From: Actinomadura montaniterrae
GTDB taxonomy: Bacteria; Actinomycetota; Actinomycetes; Streptosporangiales; Streptosporangiaceae
DNA length: 64,000 bases
Assembly (NCBI RefSeq): GCF_008923365.1
Contig: NZ_WBMR01000003.1
Span: 90,278-154,277, forward strand
Direction: 5' to 3'
The notes below the pieces were generated by a model. It saw only the letters and a list, made by a program, of their open reading frames with translations. It had not been told where the DNA came from and searched no databases. Positions 36,804 to 46,749 of this stretch are shown piece by piece. The translations under genes were made by a program, and so were the position numbers. Numbering within the stretch: position 1 is the first letter of the stretch; the number at the start of each line of letters is the position of its first letter.

Positions 36804-37251
36804 CGAGGGTCGCCTCGTCTTCCAGCCGCGACCACATCTGGTGGCCGTGAGCCTGCATGGCCGTGCACCAGCGGGCCAGCCCGAGGTCACTGCCTAACCC
36901 GTTCTCCACCCGCGTGGGCCAGGGCAGGCCATCCCGCGCTCGAGCGCGTTCGAGAGCGGGACGCCGCAGACCGGCGGACGTCGAACGCACGGTATGGATG
37001 GTGAAGTCCCCCTGCCGCCGCTCGGAGACCTGCTCATCGGTGAGTGCGCCCACGAGAGCGGCGTGGGTGCTGAGGGTGTCGGCGACGATCCGGGCGGCGG
37101 GCACTTCCATCATCTGCGCCTCTTCCACCTCCGTGAGCAGCCATGCCAACCCGTCGACGACGCAACCGAGCATCTCGGAATCCTCGGTCATCCCGGCCGC
37201 TTCGTCCAGGAGTCCGGCGGTGACGGAGGCGATGGTCATCTCCCCCGCCAT
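36760..37251 (-). CDS. Hypothetical protein
   Basis: A 163-residue frame with an acidic, helix-rich N-terminal half (VTAGLLDEAAGMTEDSEMLG, LLTEVEEAQMMEVPAARIVA) and no membrane segment. ATG 37251 and ATG 37239 are both possible starts; a longer form in another frame cannot be excluded. Its 3' end overlaps the convergent response-regulator gene by 44 bases. No family recognised. Confidence 0.45.
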   Translation of the reverse strand: MAGEMTIASVTAGLLDEAAGMTEDSEMLGCVVDGLAWLLTEVEEAQMMEVPAARIVADTLSTHAALVGALTDEQVSERRQGDFTIHTVRSTSAGLRRPALERARARDGLPWPTRVENGLGSDLGLARWCTAMQAHGHQMWSRLEDEATLVTDLWLRNHPASRG

Positions 37252-38100
37252 GCAGTGACCGAGTCCTCGCGCGAACCGCTCGTGCCACTGCCCGAGCCCG
37301 TCCCGCCGACCCGGCTGAAGACCATCGCGGCGGTCTCATTCAGCGGGACGGCGGTAAGAGAGCCGCTCGTGGACGTCGTCTGCCAGGTCAGTACCTGGCC
37401 TGCAACGACCAGTGAATTCCGATCCAGGGCAGCATCGCCCGCACCCTGTCAGCTCCTCCACACTACCAGGCGGCGTTCCCGCCTGCGCCTGGACCAACAC
37501 GAAACCCATTGCACCGTTTTACCTCAGCACCCGGCGGTAGAGGGCCGATCCGGACCGAGCTATGTCAGGCCCCCGGCTCATGCCGGTGGTGGCCCGTCGC
37601 GACGCCGATGCCCCCGGCGGGCGGTGAACGCGGCCCTGAACCGCCGGGATCATCCGTTGGATCTCCGTTTGCTCTCCTTCTCGCGGGTTTGCGGTGTCGC
37701 CGCCCGTTCCCACCAGAACGCTTAACCTCCGCCATGCCCTCTAAAGTCCGTGCGCGCACGGATCGGCAAGCTGTTTTCGCTCAAGGCCGTGTTGTTCGGC
37801 TAATTTGCACACTACAACCGCACCGCGGGGACCACCGGCGCATCAACGTGCCGCCTGCTAGCGATTAATAACGTGTCAACGGAATACGACAGCGGCCCTG
37901 GTCCGGCCGCGCCCGTGGATCTTAGCGATGGCCTCTCACCTGGATATACGGCTACTCCCTCGCCCTATCGCCCGAGAATCCCGAACGTTTTCCGCCGTCT
38001 GCCACCGTCATCGGCCTGTCAACAACCTCTTTTCCGCACCGACCGTTATTGGAGATCGTCACCTCGCAGCTTCCGTGGAGAACAAGCCAGGGAGAGTGAG
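37252..38100. other. Gene-free stretch upstream of sigma factor
   Basis: No protein-like frame or hairpin with a T run was found. The last 200 bases are AT-richer and presumably carry the promoter of the sigma-factor gene, whose ribosome-binding site GGGAGAG is at about 38091-38097. Confidence 0.35.
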
Positions 38101-38993
38101 ATGGACATCGCGCAGCCGACCAGTGACGGACGTCCCGCCACCCAGCTCCACAGTCGGAACGACGAACTCTTCGCCCGCCGGAAAGAGCTCTCGGATCGCA
38201 TCGCCGAGCTGCGGGCCAAGGCCGAAGCCGGCGAGATCGACGAGGTGTCCGAGGCGGCATTGCGGCAGGACGAGCGCGAACTGGACGATCTGACGTCCGA
38301 GATCACGGCCGCCAACTACGGTCTCGTGCGGCGGTATGTCGCCATGTTCACCTTCAGGTCCAGTCAGCACAGTGAGGATTTTCAGAGCGCCGGCAAGGTC
38401 GGGTTGCTCTGGGCCATCGCGTCCTACGATCCCGCACGGGCCTCGTTCGCCAGTTGAGCGTTCAAACCGATCCAGCGCGAGGTGCTGCGGGCCGTCCGGG
38501 ACGCCGATCATCACAATCTCAACCTCAGCGACTTCGAGAAGCGCCCGGCCATCCTCGCTGCCGAGCGCGCCTTCCTGGAGGACCACGGAGCCGACGCGGT
38601 CTGCGATCACGCCGAGATCGCCAGGCGAGCGGGTGTCACCGAGGCCCAGGTCACCGAGCCCTGGATGCGCCTCGCCTGGAGAGCCTCCAGGCGCCGATCG
38701 GCGGGCAGGGTGAGGACACGATCCCCTGGGAGGACCGTCTCCCCGATCCGTCCTCGAGTATCGAGCACCAGGTGCAACTTCGGTTCCACCTGCGTGCACT
38801 TATCAATCACGGGCTGCCGAACCTCAACACACGCGAACTGTACGTGCTGACCCGCCGATTCGGGCTGGATAGGGAGGAGGAACAGCCGCTGCGCGTCATC
38901 GGTGAACAGCTCGGGCTGTCTCGTGAGGGAGTTCGCCGAATACAGCAGAAGGCTCTGGCCAAGCTCAACGAGCCCATCGCCGACGCCGTCTGA
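38101..38993 (+). pseudogene. Sigma-70 family sigma factor with in-frame TGA and frameshift
   Basis: Would direct RNA polymerase to a special promoter class. ATG 38101 follows GGGAGAG. Region 2 is recognisable (NYGLVRRYVAMFTF, FQSAGKVGLLWAIASYDPAR), then FAS is followed by TGA at 38455-38457 exactly where the conserved Trp of FASWAFKPIQREVLR is expected; the same frame continues beyond it. A one-base shift near 38665 leads to RALDAPRLESLQAPIGG and region 4 (LNTRELYVLTRRFGLDREEE, RVIGEQLGLSREGVRRIQQK). Repaired length is about 297 residues. The adjacent ATP-binding gene may encode its anti-sigma factor. Confidence 0.8.
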
Positions 38994-39004
38994 GGGAATG
39001 CGCT

Positions 39005-39440
39005 ATGACCAGGAGTCCGGGCACGACAACAATCTCGCTGGCGGACGAGAAGGCTTGCTACGTCCTGTTCCACCAGCCCACCGTGGGGCTCGTACGCGCC
39101 GCCGAGGGCCTCCTGAGCGCGGCTCTCGCGGGGTGGGCGGTGAAGAACTTCCGCGTCACCGTGGCCGCGGAGGTCGCCGTCAGCGAACTGGTGGATGAGG
39201 CGGTGTGCGGCATGCGGGGCCGCGGGCCGGGCGGAAGAACTGGAGGTCGCGATCCGGCTCATCCACCGCCAGGACGGGCGATACGTCCGTATCGAGATCT
39301 TCGACAAAGCCCCGGCACGGCACGCCCAGCGGGCCGGCTCGGCGGACTTCGCCGACCTCGACCTGCCCAACACCGCGTTCGGCCATCACTCGATGGGCGA
39401 CGGCTCGTGGACGTGGGCCGAAATCGACCTCGACCAATAG
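39005..39440 (+). pseudogene. RsbW-like ATP-binding (anti-sigma) protein, frameshifted
   Basis: ATG 39005, 12 bases after the sigma-factor stop. The first part fits histidine-kinase-like ATPases: LVRAAEGLLSAALAGWAVKN, FRVTVAAEVAVSELVDEAV (N-box). A shift near 39225 moves to AEELEVAIRLIHRQDGRYVR, IEIFDKAPARHAQRAG. Proteins of this kind bind and phosphorylate or sequester sigma-factor partners. Location after a sigma gene supports a partner-switching role. The conserved G-boxes are weak, so ATP binding is not certain. Confidence 0.6.
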
Positions 39441-39484
39441 CGGGCGAACACGCTGTCGTTTCCGCCGGTCAGCGCCCCTCCGGG

Positions 39485-39706
39485 TCACCGTCCCGGAGGC
39501 TTCGGCCGGGGCTCGGAGCCGGTCGCCCGCCGCAGCCCTTCCCACAGGATCATCTTGGCTGCGGCAGGGGCGTGCAGGTAAAGCGCACGGACGATACGAG
39601 CGAAACGATCACCGTCCTTGTCGCGAAGGGCCGCCTGCATCTGATCCGCCAGGGCGACTATATGCGGCGGGCGGGGCCGGGAAGGATGCGTCACAGGCCC
39701 TACCAT
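39485..39706 (-). CDS. Small hypothetical protein
   Basis: About 73 residues from ATG 39706 (or a GTG a few codons in). Translation HIVALADQMQAALRDKDGDR, FARIVRALYLHAPAAAKMIL has helical character with no known domain. It lies between the sigma/anti-sigma pair and the conservon on the opposite strand. Confidence 0.4.
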   Translation of the reverse strand: MVGPVTHPSRPRPPHIVALADQMQAALRDKDGDRFARIVRALYLHAPAAAKMILWEGLRRATGSEPRPKPPGR

Positions 39707-39859
39707 CCGACGCCACCGGTGTTCGGCCGCACCCACTGGTCCCCGCAACGCGGGAACCGCGCCTCCCGCGACTTCCACAGCTATGGATATGTCCGTGCGC
39801 CTTCCACGTAACTCAAGACGGTGGCCCCTATAGCTTTATCAGCCGAATCAAGGACGCCG

Positions 39860-41481
39860 ATGCCTGAGCCTTCGCCGCACACCACGGTCCCTGCACGCCG
39901 AGGCACAACGGCGCCGACCCGCCCTTCCCGTCGGCGACGAAGGCGACCTGCCGACGATCGTGTCGTCCAGTTGTGCGCGACGGTCGTCCGCTCGGCCCTG
40001 ATGGCGGGTCTGGGACTGGTCGCGGTGATGATTCTGATCAGGACCGAGCCGTTGCCGCCGAAGGTTCGATGGGCGCTCGTCGTCATCGCTGTAGCAGCGG
40101 CAGGGGTTGTTTTCGGCGCGGCCCTCGCGGCAGAGGCGACAGCCCGCCGGGCGTGGCCGATGCCCACCGCGCCGGCCCAGAGAGGCGAGGGAGCCCACTC
40201 GCGACTTGACGCATTGGCCAGCCTGATGCTCCATGGCAGAGAGGAACTACGGGACCTCAGCAATCGGATCGCGGCCGGCGAGATCCCGTCGCTTCGTGCC
40301 GTCGATTCTCACCCGGCCGAGATCGAGGACCTGGCCGCGCGGCTCGGATGGGAGTTGCAGCAGGCTCACAACGAGGCATGGAACGTACTAGTCGAGTTGG
40401 CGACCCGGCAGCAGCCTTCGAACGGCCTCGAGCGCACGGTAGAGGTGTTCGTCAATCTCTTCCTGCGGATGCAGACATTGCTGCATCGGGCGCTCGAGAG
40501 CCTCGACGAGCTGGAGAACCAGGTCGAGGACCCGGATCTCCTCAAGGAACTCTTCCGAATCGATCACCTCACGGCCCGGGTGCGCCGCCAGGCCGAAAGC
40601 CTCGCCGTCGTCGGCAGAGCCGCCCCACGCCGCCAGTGGAGCAGGCCGGTCTCGGTTCACGAGGTGCTTCGCTCGGCCATCGCCGAAGTCGAGCAGTACG
40701 CCCGGGTCAAAGTGGTTCCCGCCGTCGAAGGCACCCTCGACGGGGGCGCGGTCTCCGACGTCGTCCATCTTCTGGCCGAACTCATCGAGAACGCCACGAA
40801 GTTCGCTCCGCCGCACACGGAGATGTTCGTCCGGGTAGAGACGGTGACCGCCGGACTCGCAGTCGAAATTGAAGATCGCGGCCTCGGATCACCGGTCGAA
40901 GCTCAGCACCGGCTGAACGACCTCCTGTACGACGCGGAACAACTCGGCGACGACCGTTTGCTGGAGGAGGGGCGCATCGGCCTCCTTGTGGTGGCCGCAC
41001 TTTCACGCCGACACAAAATCGCCGTCAGGCTGCAGGCGAACATCTACGGTAGGACGCAGGCGGTCATGGTGATTCCGCACGAGCTGATCGGTTCGGAAGT
41101 GCCGGGTATCGGTGCTCATCCGGCGCCGCCGGCCGAGTTCCCCGGCTCCGCGCGGCCCCCTCGCCAGGCATGCCCCCGGCGCCTCTATCTCCAACTCAGT
41201 ACGGGACCCCTCCGAGCCTGGTACCGAGTTCGCCGAATGGCGACGATACCTACCGTGCAGCGCCGTCCGAGTCGTGGCCGAACGGAACTGCCGAAGCGGC
41301 TGCCCAGACCAACTTCGCCCCTGAACCAACAGAGGCTCCCCTGCCGCCGGACAGCGCCGCGGGCGTCCAGCTCAATCACGGTCTGATGGCCGCTTTTCGT
41401 CAGGGGATGCGTGATGCCGAGCGACCACGTCCTGCGAATAGGCCGAATGGCATCGACCCCTCGACCACCATGAAGCCGTAA
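39860..41481 (+). pseudogene. cvnA: Conservon sensor-kinase-like protein CvnA (C-terminal frameshift)
   Basis: CvnA proteins are membrane sensors with a GHKL ATPase domain that work with CvnB-D in a GTPase-based signalling complex. ATG 39860. Two membrane helices lie near residues 38-90 (RSALMAGLGLVAVMILIRTE, WALVVIAVAAAGVVFGAALA). A helical linker is followed by the ATPase: LLAELIENATKFAPPHTEMF (N-box), VEIEDRGLGSPVEAQHRLND and EEGRIGLLVVAALSRRHKIA. A shift near 41165 is needed to enter the normal Pro/Ser-rich tail that ends FRQGMRDAERPRPANRP at 41481, ten bases before cvnB. The kinase core is intact; only the tail is affected. Confidence 0.85.
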
Positions 41482-41491
41482 GGAGCGGCGA

Positions 41492-41923
41492 ATGGCCGGC
41501 ACCACTTCGAACCAGCCGGCGGACCTGGCCTGGCTCCTCAAGGGGCTGGCTCAAGAGGTTCCGGCGATCGGTGGTAGCGTCCTACTTTCCTCCGACGGAA
41601 TGGTAAAGGCCCGTCACGGCCTAGACCGCACCAGTTTAGAATATCTCGCGGCGCTCACCTCCGGCCTGTTCTCCATATCACGTAGCGCCAGCACGAGATT
41701 CGACAACGGGACCGATGTCCGGCAGGTCGTGGCCGAACTCCACTCAAGTCAGCTTTCCATTTCGTGGGCCGGGTTCAACTCGGTCCTCGCGGTGCTGGCG
41801 GAAGGGAGCGCCGACCCGGCCGTCATCGGATTCGAGATGGCCCGCCTGATCAAAGCCGTCCGCCCCTTCCTGGACACCGCCCCCCGGCCGGCGCCCGCCG
41901 CGGCCGACGACCGGATGCGGTGA
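41492..41923 (+). CDS. cvnB: Conservon roadblock/LC7 protein CvnB
   Basis: A 143-residue roadblock/LC7-domain protein with ATG 41492 preceded by AAGGAG. The fold signature VPAIGGSVLLSSDGMVKARH and LTSGLFSISRSASTRFDNGT, followed by SILxVLAEGSADPAVIGFEM-like sequence, marks the family. CvnB is thought to bridge CvnA and the GTPase CvnD. Its TGA overlaps the GTG of cvnC (GTGA). Confidence 0.9.
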   Translation: MAGTTSNQPADLAWLLKGLAQEVPAIGGSVLLSSDGMVKARHGLDRTSLEYLAALTSGLFSISRSASTRFDNGTDVRQVVAELHSSQLSISWAGFNSVLAVLAEGSADPAVIGFEMARLIKAVRPFLDTAPRPAPAAADDRMR

Positions 41924-42290
41924 TCGTGGCTGGCCGCGAGAACGGGGTCTGGGTCGACGACGCGGCCGGTCCGCTGGTACGCGCATACACCGTGAACGGG
42001 GGCGGACCCGCCCGAAGGTGGAGTTGGTTCTGCTCACGTTGCCGGTCAGTACCGGCCGCGCCGGCTCGACTCTGGAGTTGGAGCACGTTCAGGTAATGGA
42101 ACTGTGCCGCAGGCCGATCTCAGTCGCCGAGGTGGCGGCGCGCATGCGTCTTCCCCTGGTGGTGATAAGAGTCCTTCTCGCCGACCTGGTCGACTGCGGC
42201 ACCATCGCCCCTCAGGCACCAAATCCTCGTGCCCCCGCGCACGACAGAGCTCTTCTGGAGAGACTTCTCGATGGTCTACAGCGAATCTGA
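41920..42290 (+). pseudogene. cvnC: Conservon DUF742 protein CvnC (frameshifted)
   Basis: Starts at the GTG that overlaps the cvnB stop: GVWVDDAAGPLVRAYTVNGG. A one-base shift near 42010 leads to RPKVELVLLTLP and LEHVQVMELCRRPISVAEVA, ARMRLPLVVIRVLLADLVDC, the winged-helix DUF742 domain. The protein ends at 42290 and overlaps the cvnD start by 20 bases. In other conservons CvnC helps assemble the complex. Confidence 0.85.
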
Positions 42291-42867
42291 AGTCTCCTCC
42301 ATACAGGTCAAGGTCCTGATCGCGGGCGGCTTCGGCGTTGGAAAGACGACCTTCGTTGGTTCGGCGAGCGAAATCGAGCCGTTGAACACGGAAGAGATCG
42401 TGACCACGGCCAGCGTCGACGCCGACGACATGAGCCGGGTGCAGGGCAAGTCGACCACCACCGTCGCCATGGACTTCGGCCGCATCACCATCGTCCAGCA
42501 CGACATCGTGCTGTATCTGTTCGGAATGCCCGGGAAGGAACGTTACTGGTTCATGTGGAAGGAACTCGCCGCCGGGGCGCTCGGCGCGGTGATCCTGGCC
42601 GATACCCGCTATCTCGAGGAATGCTTCGCCGCAGTGGACTTCTTCGAACGCGGAGGTATACCTTTCCTGGTCACCGTGAACCAATTCGAAGAAGCGTTCC
42701 ACTACGAAGCCGCAGAAGTGCGCGCTGCTCTCGGGCTCGATCCGGACGCCCCGATCATGCTGTGCGATGCCAGAGAGTCCCGCTCCACGATTTTCGTCCT
42801 GCGTTCTCTGATCAAATACCTTTTGGATGCACTGGCCCCACACCGAGTCCAAATCCAAGAAAAATGA
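42271..42867 (+). CDS. cvnD: Conservon Ras-like GTPase CvnD
   Basis: A 198-residue small GTP-binding protein. ATG 42271 gives the family start MVYSESEVSSIQVKVLIAGG. P-loop GGFGVGKTT lies near residue 19, the switch-I region (EEIVTTASVDADDMSRVQGK) follows, and the switch-II motif reads FGMPGKERYWFMWKEL (compare GTPGQxRFWFMW). The base-recognition motif NQFE (VTVNQFEEAFH) replaces NKFD. Fourth gene of the operon; it is intact. Confidence 0.9.
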   Translation: MVYSESEVSSIQVKVLIAGGFGVGKTTFVGSASEIEPLNTEEIVTTASVDADDMSRVQGKSTTTVAMDFGRITIVQHDIVLYLFGMPGKERYWFMWKELAAGALGAVILADTRYLEECFAAVDFFERGGIPFLVTVNQFEEAFHYEAAEVRAALGLDPDAPIMLCDARESRSTIFVLRSLIKYLLDALAPHRVQIQEK

Positions 42868-42887
42868 AATGAGGAGTGCGTTAACAT

Positions 42888-43297
42888 CATCAGTCCGGAG
42901 CGGCAGTTCTTCGCAGGAATCTATCCATCCTCCGAGGAAAGGTGCGTGAACCGGAGAACGACCCCTTCCGGGTGATGTCCTGCGACAGTGGTTTCTGCAT
43001 CTTCGCGACCGCGCGCCATGCACGCGCTGGCGCTGGACGAGGTGAGCGACTACCACATCTTCGCCGGCAATCCAGTGGTCGATGCGATCGGGGTCCGCTC
43101 CTATCTGGGGGCTCCGCTGATCGATGGGACGGTGGCGCTCGGGACCGTCGCCGTCATCGACACTAAAACTCGTGAGTTGGGGAGCGGGCGGGATCGCGTA
43201 CATGAAGTCACGGGCCGCCGAACTCATCCGCAAGATCGAGCGCCGGGCGCGCCCGGGCGCCGGATCCGGACTCGTGCCGGATCGGCCGGAGTCGTGA
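42888..43297 (+). pseudogene. GAF-domain protein, frameshifted
   Basis: Follows cvnD after about 20 bases. SPERQFFAGIYPSSEE, VREPENDPFRVMSCDSGFCI, then HALALDEVSDYHIFAGNPVV, DAIGVRSYLGAPLIDGTVAL and GTVAVIDTKTRELG are characteristic of a one-domain GAF protein found next to conservons, but they lie in three frames. A last shift near 43185 restores GIAYMKSRAAELIRKIERRA and the end at 43297. GAF proteins may sense redox or small ligands for the system. Confidence 0.75.
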
Positions 43298-43344
43298 GCG
43301 GCGATGCCCGCTGAGAGCACTCTCGCGGCGCCGCCACCGCAGTA

Positions 43345-43387
43345 AGCCTTCCCCGCCGGCTGGGATTACAGGCCGGCGGGGAAGGCT
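43345..43387. terminator. Strong hairpin terminator between convergent transcripts
   Basis: A perfect 16-bp stem, AGCCTTCCCCGCCGGC (43345-43360) paired with GCCGGCGGGGAAGGCT (43372-43387), with an 11-base loop. It lies between the GAF gene on the plus strand and the end of the MFS gene on the minus strand, so it can end both transcripts. Confidence 0.85.
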
Positions 43388-43477
43388 CCGAGCCCGGCCG
43401 TCACCGGGTCAAGGTGAGGCGAGCGCAGGTGAGCCCTGTTGCGCTCTTTGGCAATGTCCTCGGCGGCCGAGGGATGC

Positions 43478-44848
43478 TCACGGCCCTCGTGCCGGATCAC
43501 GCGCGGTCGGGGTGTCCGCGTCGCGGTCGGGCTCGGGCACGGTCGGTGCGCTCGTACGGACCCTGTGCCAGACGATGGCCAGCGGAATCCCGGTGACCAG
43601 GCCCGCGGTACCCGTGAGCGCGATCGTGGCGGCGGGGCCGATGTGGTCGGCGAGCAGGCCGCCGAGCAGAACCCCCGCACCCTGGACGGCGGTGATCGCC
43701 GGGGCTGCCAGGCCGAGAGCCTGACCGCGCCGGTGGGCGGGCACGGCACGAACGAACTCCGCCTGCGCGATCACCTGATAGGCCGCGGCCACGCCGGTGA
43801 GACCGAACAAGGTCAGGGATCCAGCGGCCCCCGGGTGCAGGACGCAGGCGGTGAGTGGGAGCCCGGCCAGTGACGCCAGCGGTCCCATAGCCGTGACCCG
43901 CGTCCGTTGCCGCAGCAATCGGCCGATCACGACCATGCCGACCACGTTTCCGGCCGGGATGGCGGCTAGCAGCAGGCCCACTAGCCGCGTCGGCAGGTGA
44001 ATCTGAGCGGCGTACGGAACGGCGAGGCCCACGGGGACCACGAAGTATCCCGCGAGCAGAGCGAGGGCGAGGATCGCGCGCAGTTGCGGCGAACCGGCTA
44101 TCAGCCGGAATGTCGCGGCGAGTTCAACTCGCCAGCTTCTTTGCCCTGCTGTGGGAAGAGCGGGACGCTGTCGAAGACATGTCCGAAGAAGCAGCGCACA
44201 GCAGGCGAATGTCGTGGCGTTGACCGCCAGGGCTGAATATGGGCCGATCGAGGTCACGACCATGGCGCCGGCACCGAACCCCGCCAGCAGAGTCACTTGG
44301 TACATGAGTTGATTGGTCGCCACTCCGAGCGTGTAGAGATCCCCGGACAGCAGGTCCCGGACCAGGGCGGTGCGTGCGGCCCGTTCCGGCGCGTCCAGGA
44401 GCGTCAACGCGAACACCAGTGCGTACACCGCGGCCAAGGGCAACATGGGCAGTGCCATCGCCGCGGCAAGGATGGTTCGGATCAGATTGGACGCGATGAG
44501 CAGGTCGCGACGTGGGTACCGGTCGGCCAGCCCGCCCAGCAGCGGCCCGCCCACCATCGCTGGGAGCAGGGTCAGCGCGTAGGTCAGCGCGGTGAGGAAT
44601 GATGAACCGCTGCTGTCGAAGACCAGGAGGGCGAGACTCACCCGGGCGAGTTGGTCCCCCAGATTGGAGATCAGGTTGGCGATCAATAGCGCCCGGTATT
44701 CGCCGACTCGGAAGAGGTCGGCGAACGTGGCCGTCCGATCCGCTGACACGGTTCCCCACGCCTTGATGAGCTCAGCTTCTTCGGAGTACTTCTCACACCC
44801 ATCCGTGAGCGCGCGGATGCGCGGAACCCCGGCATCCGCGCGCCCCAT
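43478..44848 (-). CDS. MFS transporter
   Basis: A 456-residue protein with 12 predicted helices. The cytoplasmic loop motif GGLADRYPRRDLLIASNLIR between helices 2 and 3 is the MFS signature. First helix region is YRALLIANLISNLGDQLARV, and the second half includes LALLAGYFVVPVGLAVPYAA. The block AERAARTALVRDLL resembles the macrolide/tetracycline-efflux-like branch (MefA/TetV type), suggesting a proton-driven drug or metabolite exporter. Substrate unknown. The first 40 residues are polar and may include an overlong start. Confidence 0.85.
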   Translation of the reverse strand: MGRADAGVPRIRALTDGCEKYSEEAELIKAWGTVSADRTATFADLFRVGEYRALLIANLISNLGDQLARVSLALLVFDSSGSSFLTALTYALTLLPAMVGGPLLGGLADRYPRRDLLIASNLIRTILAAAMALPMLPLAAVYALVFALTLLDAPERAARTALVRDLLSGDLYTLGVATNQLMYQVTLLAGFGAGAMVVTSIGPYSALAVNATTFACCALLLRTCLRQRPALPTAGQRSWRVELAATFRLIAGSPQLRAILALALLAGYFVVPVGLAVPYAAQIHLPTRLVGLLLAAIPAGNVVGMVVIGRLLRQRTRVTAMGPLASLAGLPLTACVLHPGAAGSLTLFGLTGVAAAYQVIAQAEFVRAVPAHRRGQALGLAAPAITAVQGAGVLLGGLLADHIGPAATIALTGTAGLVTGIPLAIVWHRVRTSAPTVPEPDRDADTPTARDPARGP

Positions 44849-45147
44849 CCGCGGAGGCGACCCTCTCAGGGGTGCGAGCTCAGCCGAACCCGGCCTGCCA
44901 CCGCTTCATGAAGGATCGGTCTTCTGATCGGCTCGTCAGCCCCAGCCGCTGTCACGCATGACTGCCTCCAATCTGCGCTGTCTTGGTTTGCACCAAGGGC
45001 CATCTAGGACCGTCCGCCGGGTGAGCGACATCGCAAGCGGCGACATCCGGCGCCCGGGATGATTGCGGCCGTGGGAGGCCGACGGACGGTAATCCGGGCT
45101 GGTCAAACCGGTGGCCGGTGTCTCGACCGGAACGGTGAGGTGTGCCG

Positions 45148-46083
45148 ATGCGTATTTTTCAACACGGTCTGGTGGCAACTCTGCTGATAGTAATCTGCGG
45201 TTGCGGTGTGATCCACGGAAAGGCGGGCGATCAGGAAGGAGGCTCGCGGCCGGCTGGTAACTCGCCGTCGGCCAGGGTGGATGCGAATGGGGCACCTGCC
45301 ATCGCGACCACCGATGCGCGTGGGCTCTATCTGGACTCGCTGCGCCGGCAGGCGCTGCAGCCGTCCATCAACCTGGTGCAGGAATACTACCTGGAGCGGC
45401 AGGCCTATCCCGGCGGCAGCCGGGAGGCGGTGATCTCGGGGGTCGACTACCGGACCAAGGACGTGCGCCTGGAGAAGTCAGAGGTCACGGTGGAGAACGG
45501 CAAGGCCAGCGTCGCATGGGCGAACTGGTGCCAGGGCAGATACCAGGATTGGTTCTGGTCAAGTGTGGGCCGCTGGACTCAGGAGAGTGACCAGTGCCCG
45601 TCCGTTACTGATCAGACATGGCTCAACGACGGACTCGGTGTTGGCGGGTTGACTCCCGAGCAGGCCGATATCTTCGTCGGACACCTCGCCGATTGTAAAG
45701 GCTTGATCAACACCCGCGGGAAAAGCGTGGTGGAGCGGGCCGGCAAACAGTATGTGCGCCTTGAGATCCAGGTGACGCCTCAAGTCGTCGGAAGTGGGGA
45801 CCCTATCGGCGCAGGTATGTACTTGGATGCCTTCAAGTACACCGAACTCAAGGCCGATACCCACCCGTATAACCTCATCGGCAAGGAAGTGGACGCCTTG
45901 CGCATCGTACGCTATATCGATCCTCAGACTCGGCTGCCCGTGTACTCGGAGACTCAGGCGAGCGGCGACGGCGAATGGACCATGCACAGGGTCGAATACT
46001 CGTTCGGCGGCCCAGTGCAGAGCCGCCCGCGACCCGCCAGGGTCGGTATCCCCCAGATGACCTGGCAGCCCGAGCGCCGGTAA
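45148..46083 (+). CDS. Lipoprotein, unknown function
   Basis: A 311-residue protein from ATG 45148 (GTG 45142 is an alternative) with GGTGAGG upstream. The signal peptide MRIFQHGLVATLLIVICGCG contains a lipobox-like CGC, so lipid anchoring is likely. The mature part has SINLVQEYYLERQAYPGGSR, VTVENGKASVAWANWCQGRY and a C-terminal WTMHRVEYSFGGPVQSRPRP. No family recognised. It stands alone; the next gene starts 114 bases on. Confidence 0.7.
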   Translation: MRIFQHGLVATLLIVICGCGVIHGKAGDQEGGSRPAGNSPSARVDANGAPAIATTDARGLYLDSLRRQALQPSINLVQEYYLERQAYPGGSREAVISGVDYRTKDVRLEKSEVTVENGKASVAWANWCQGRYQDWFWSSVGRWTQESDQCPSVTDQTWLNDGLGVGGLTPEQADIFVGHLADCKGLINTRGKSVVERAGKQYVRLEIQVTPQVVGSGDPIGAGMYLDAFKYTELKADTHPYNLIGKEVDALRIVRYIDPQTRLPVYSETQASGDGEWTMHRVEYSFGGPVQSRPRPARVGIPQMTWQPERR

Positions 46084-46196
46084 GGAGAGGCAGCTGAACC
46101 CACTCGCTACACCAACCTATCTCGTGCTGTCAGAGCGCCGATGTCCAGGACAGTCTCATATGGACATCGGACGGGCAATCCGGCTAGGAGAGCGTC

Positions 46197-46400
46197 GTGT
46201 ACACCGCAACCGCCATCGCCGTCACCGTAGTCTCGGACGAGATGAAGACTTACAAGCGCGAGTGCAGGCACAGGCATCTCACAGAGGCGGGGGCAGCGCG
46301 CTGCGCGCTGCATTTGGAGGAAGAGTTACGGGAGCTTGCCGGTGAGCAGGCCGACCGGCTGACCATTACGCATACGGTCACCTCTGCAGATGACCGCTGA
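46197..46400 (+). CDS. Small cytoplasmic protein
   Basis: A 67-residue protein starting at GTG 46197, with GGAGAG six bases upstream. Translation MYTATAIAVTVVSDEMKTYK, HRHLTEAGAARCALHLEEEL, then RLTITHTVTSADDR. It has two Cys and several His but no recognisable metal motif. No homologue known to me. Confidence 0.55.
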   Translation: MYTATAIAVTVVSDEMKTYKRECRHRHLTEAGAARCALHLEEELRELAGEQADRLTITHTVTSADDR

Positions 46401-46749
46401 TCCCTGGGGACCCGGCGGGCCTGCGCCACTGCCTGGGACGCGGCTCCGGCTAGCGCGGACCATCGCGGCAGGTCGGATCAATGGTCGTTTAAGAATCTGG
46501 CAGTGGTGGCTTTCTTTAGACTCCGTCCATCGCTCTCGAAGATACGAAAGGTGTAGGTCTGCTCACTCAGTTTACATTTCCCGCCTTTACTGGCCCGATG
46601 CGTCATAAACTGCCGGACCCTGCAGTAACCGTGGCCCTGCAGCTTTTGTGATATACATCTTTGGAAACGTTGATATTGACTATGACGCTGACCGAGCTCC
46701 CCTTCCTCGATAAGTCGCACATGGAGATTTCCCTAATGGTTCGTGTCAT
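46401..46749. other. AT-richer gap without a supported gene
   Basis: The part from 46480 to 46740 is lower in GC than the rest of the window. A minus-strand frame (MTHRASKGGKCKLSEQTYTF, near 46600-46480) is protein-like but has no clear start signal. It may be a foreign fragment beside the IS66 remnant. Confidence 0.3.

Noticed and set aside
44936..45037. Short minus-strand peptide ending LTRRTVLDGPWCKPRQRRLE
   Set aside because: No ribosome-binding site and no supporting homologue; it lies in the promoter region of the lipoprotein gene.
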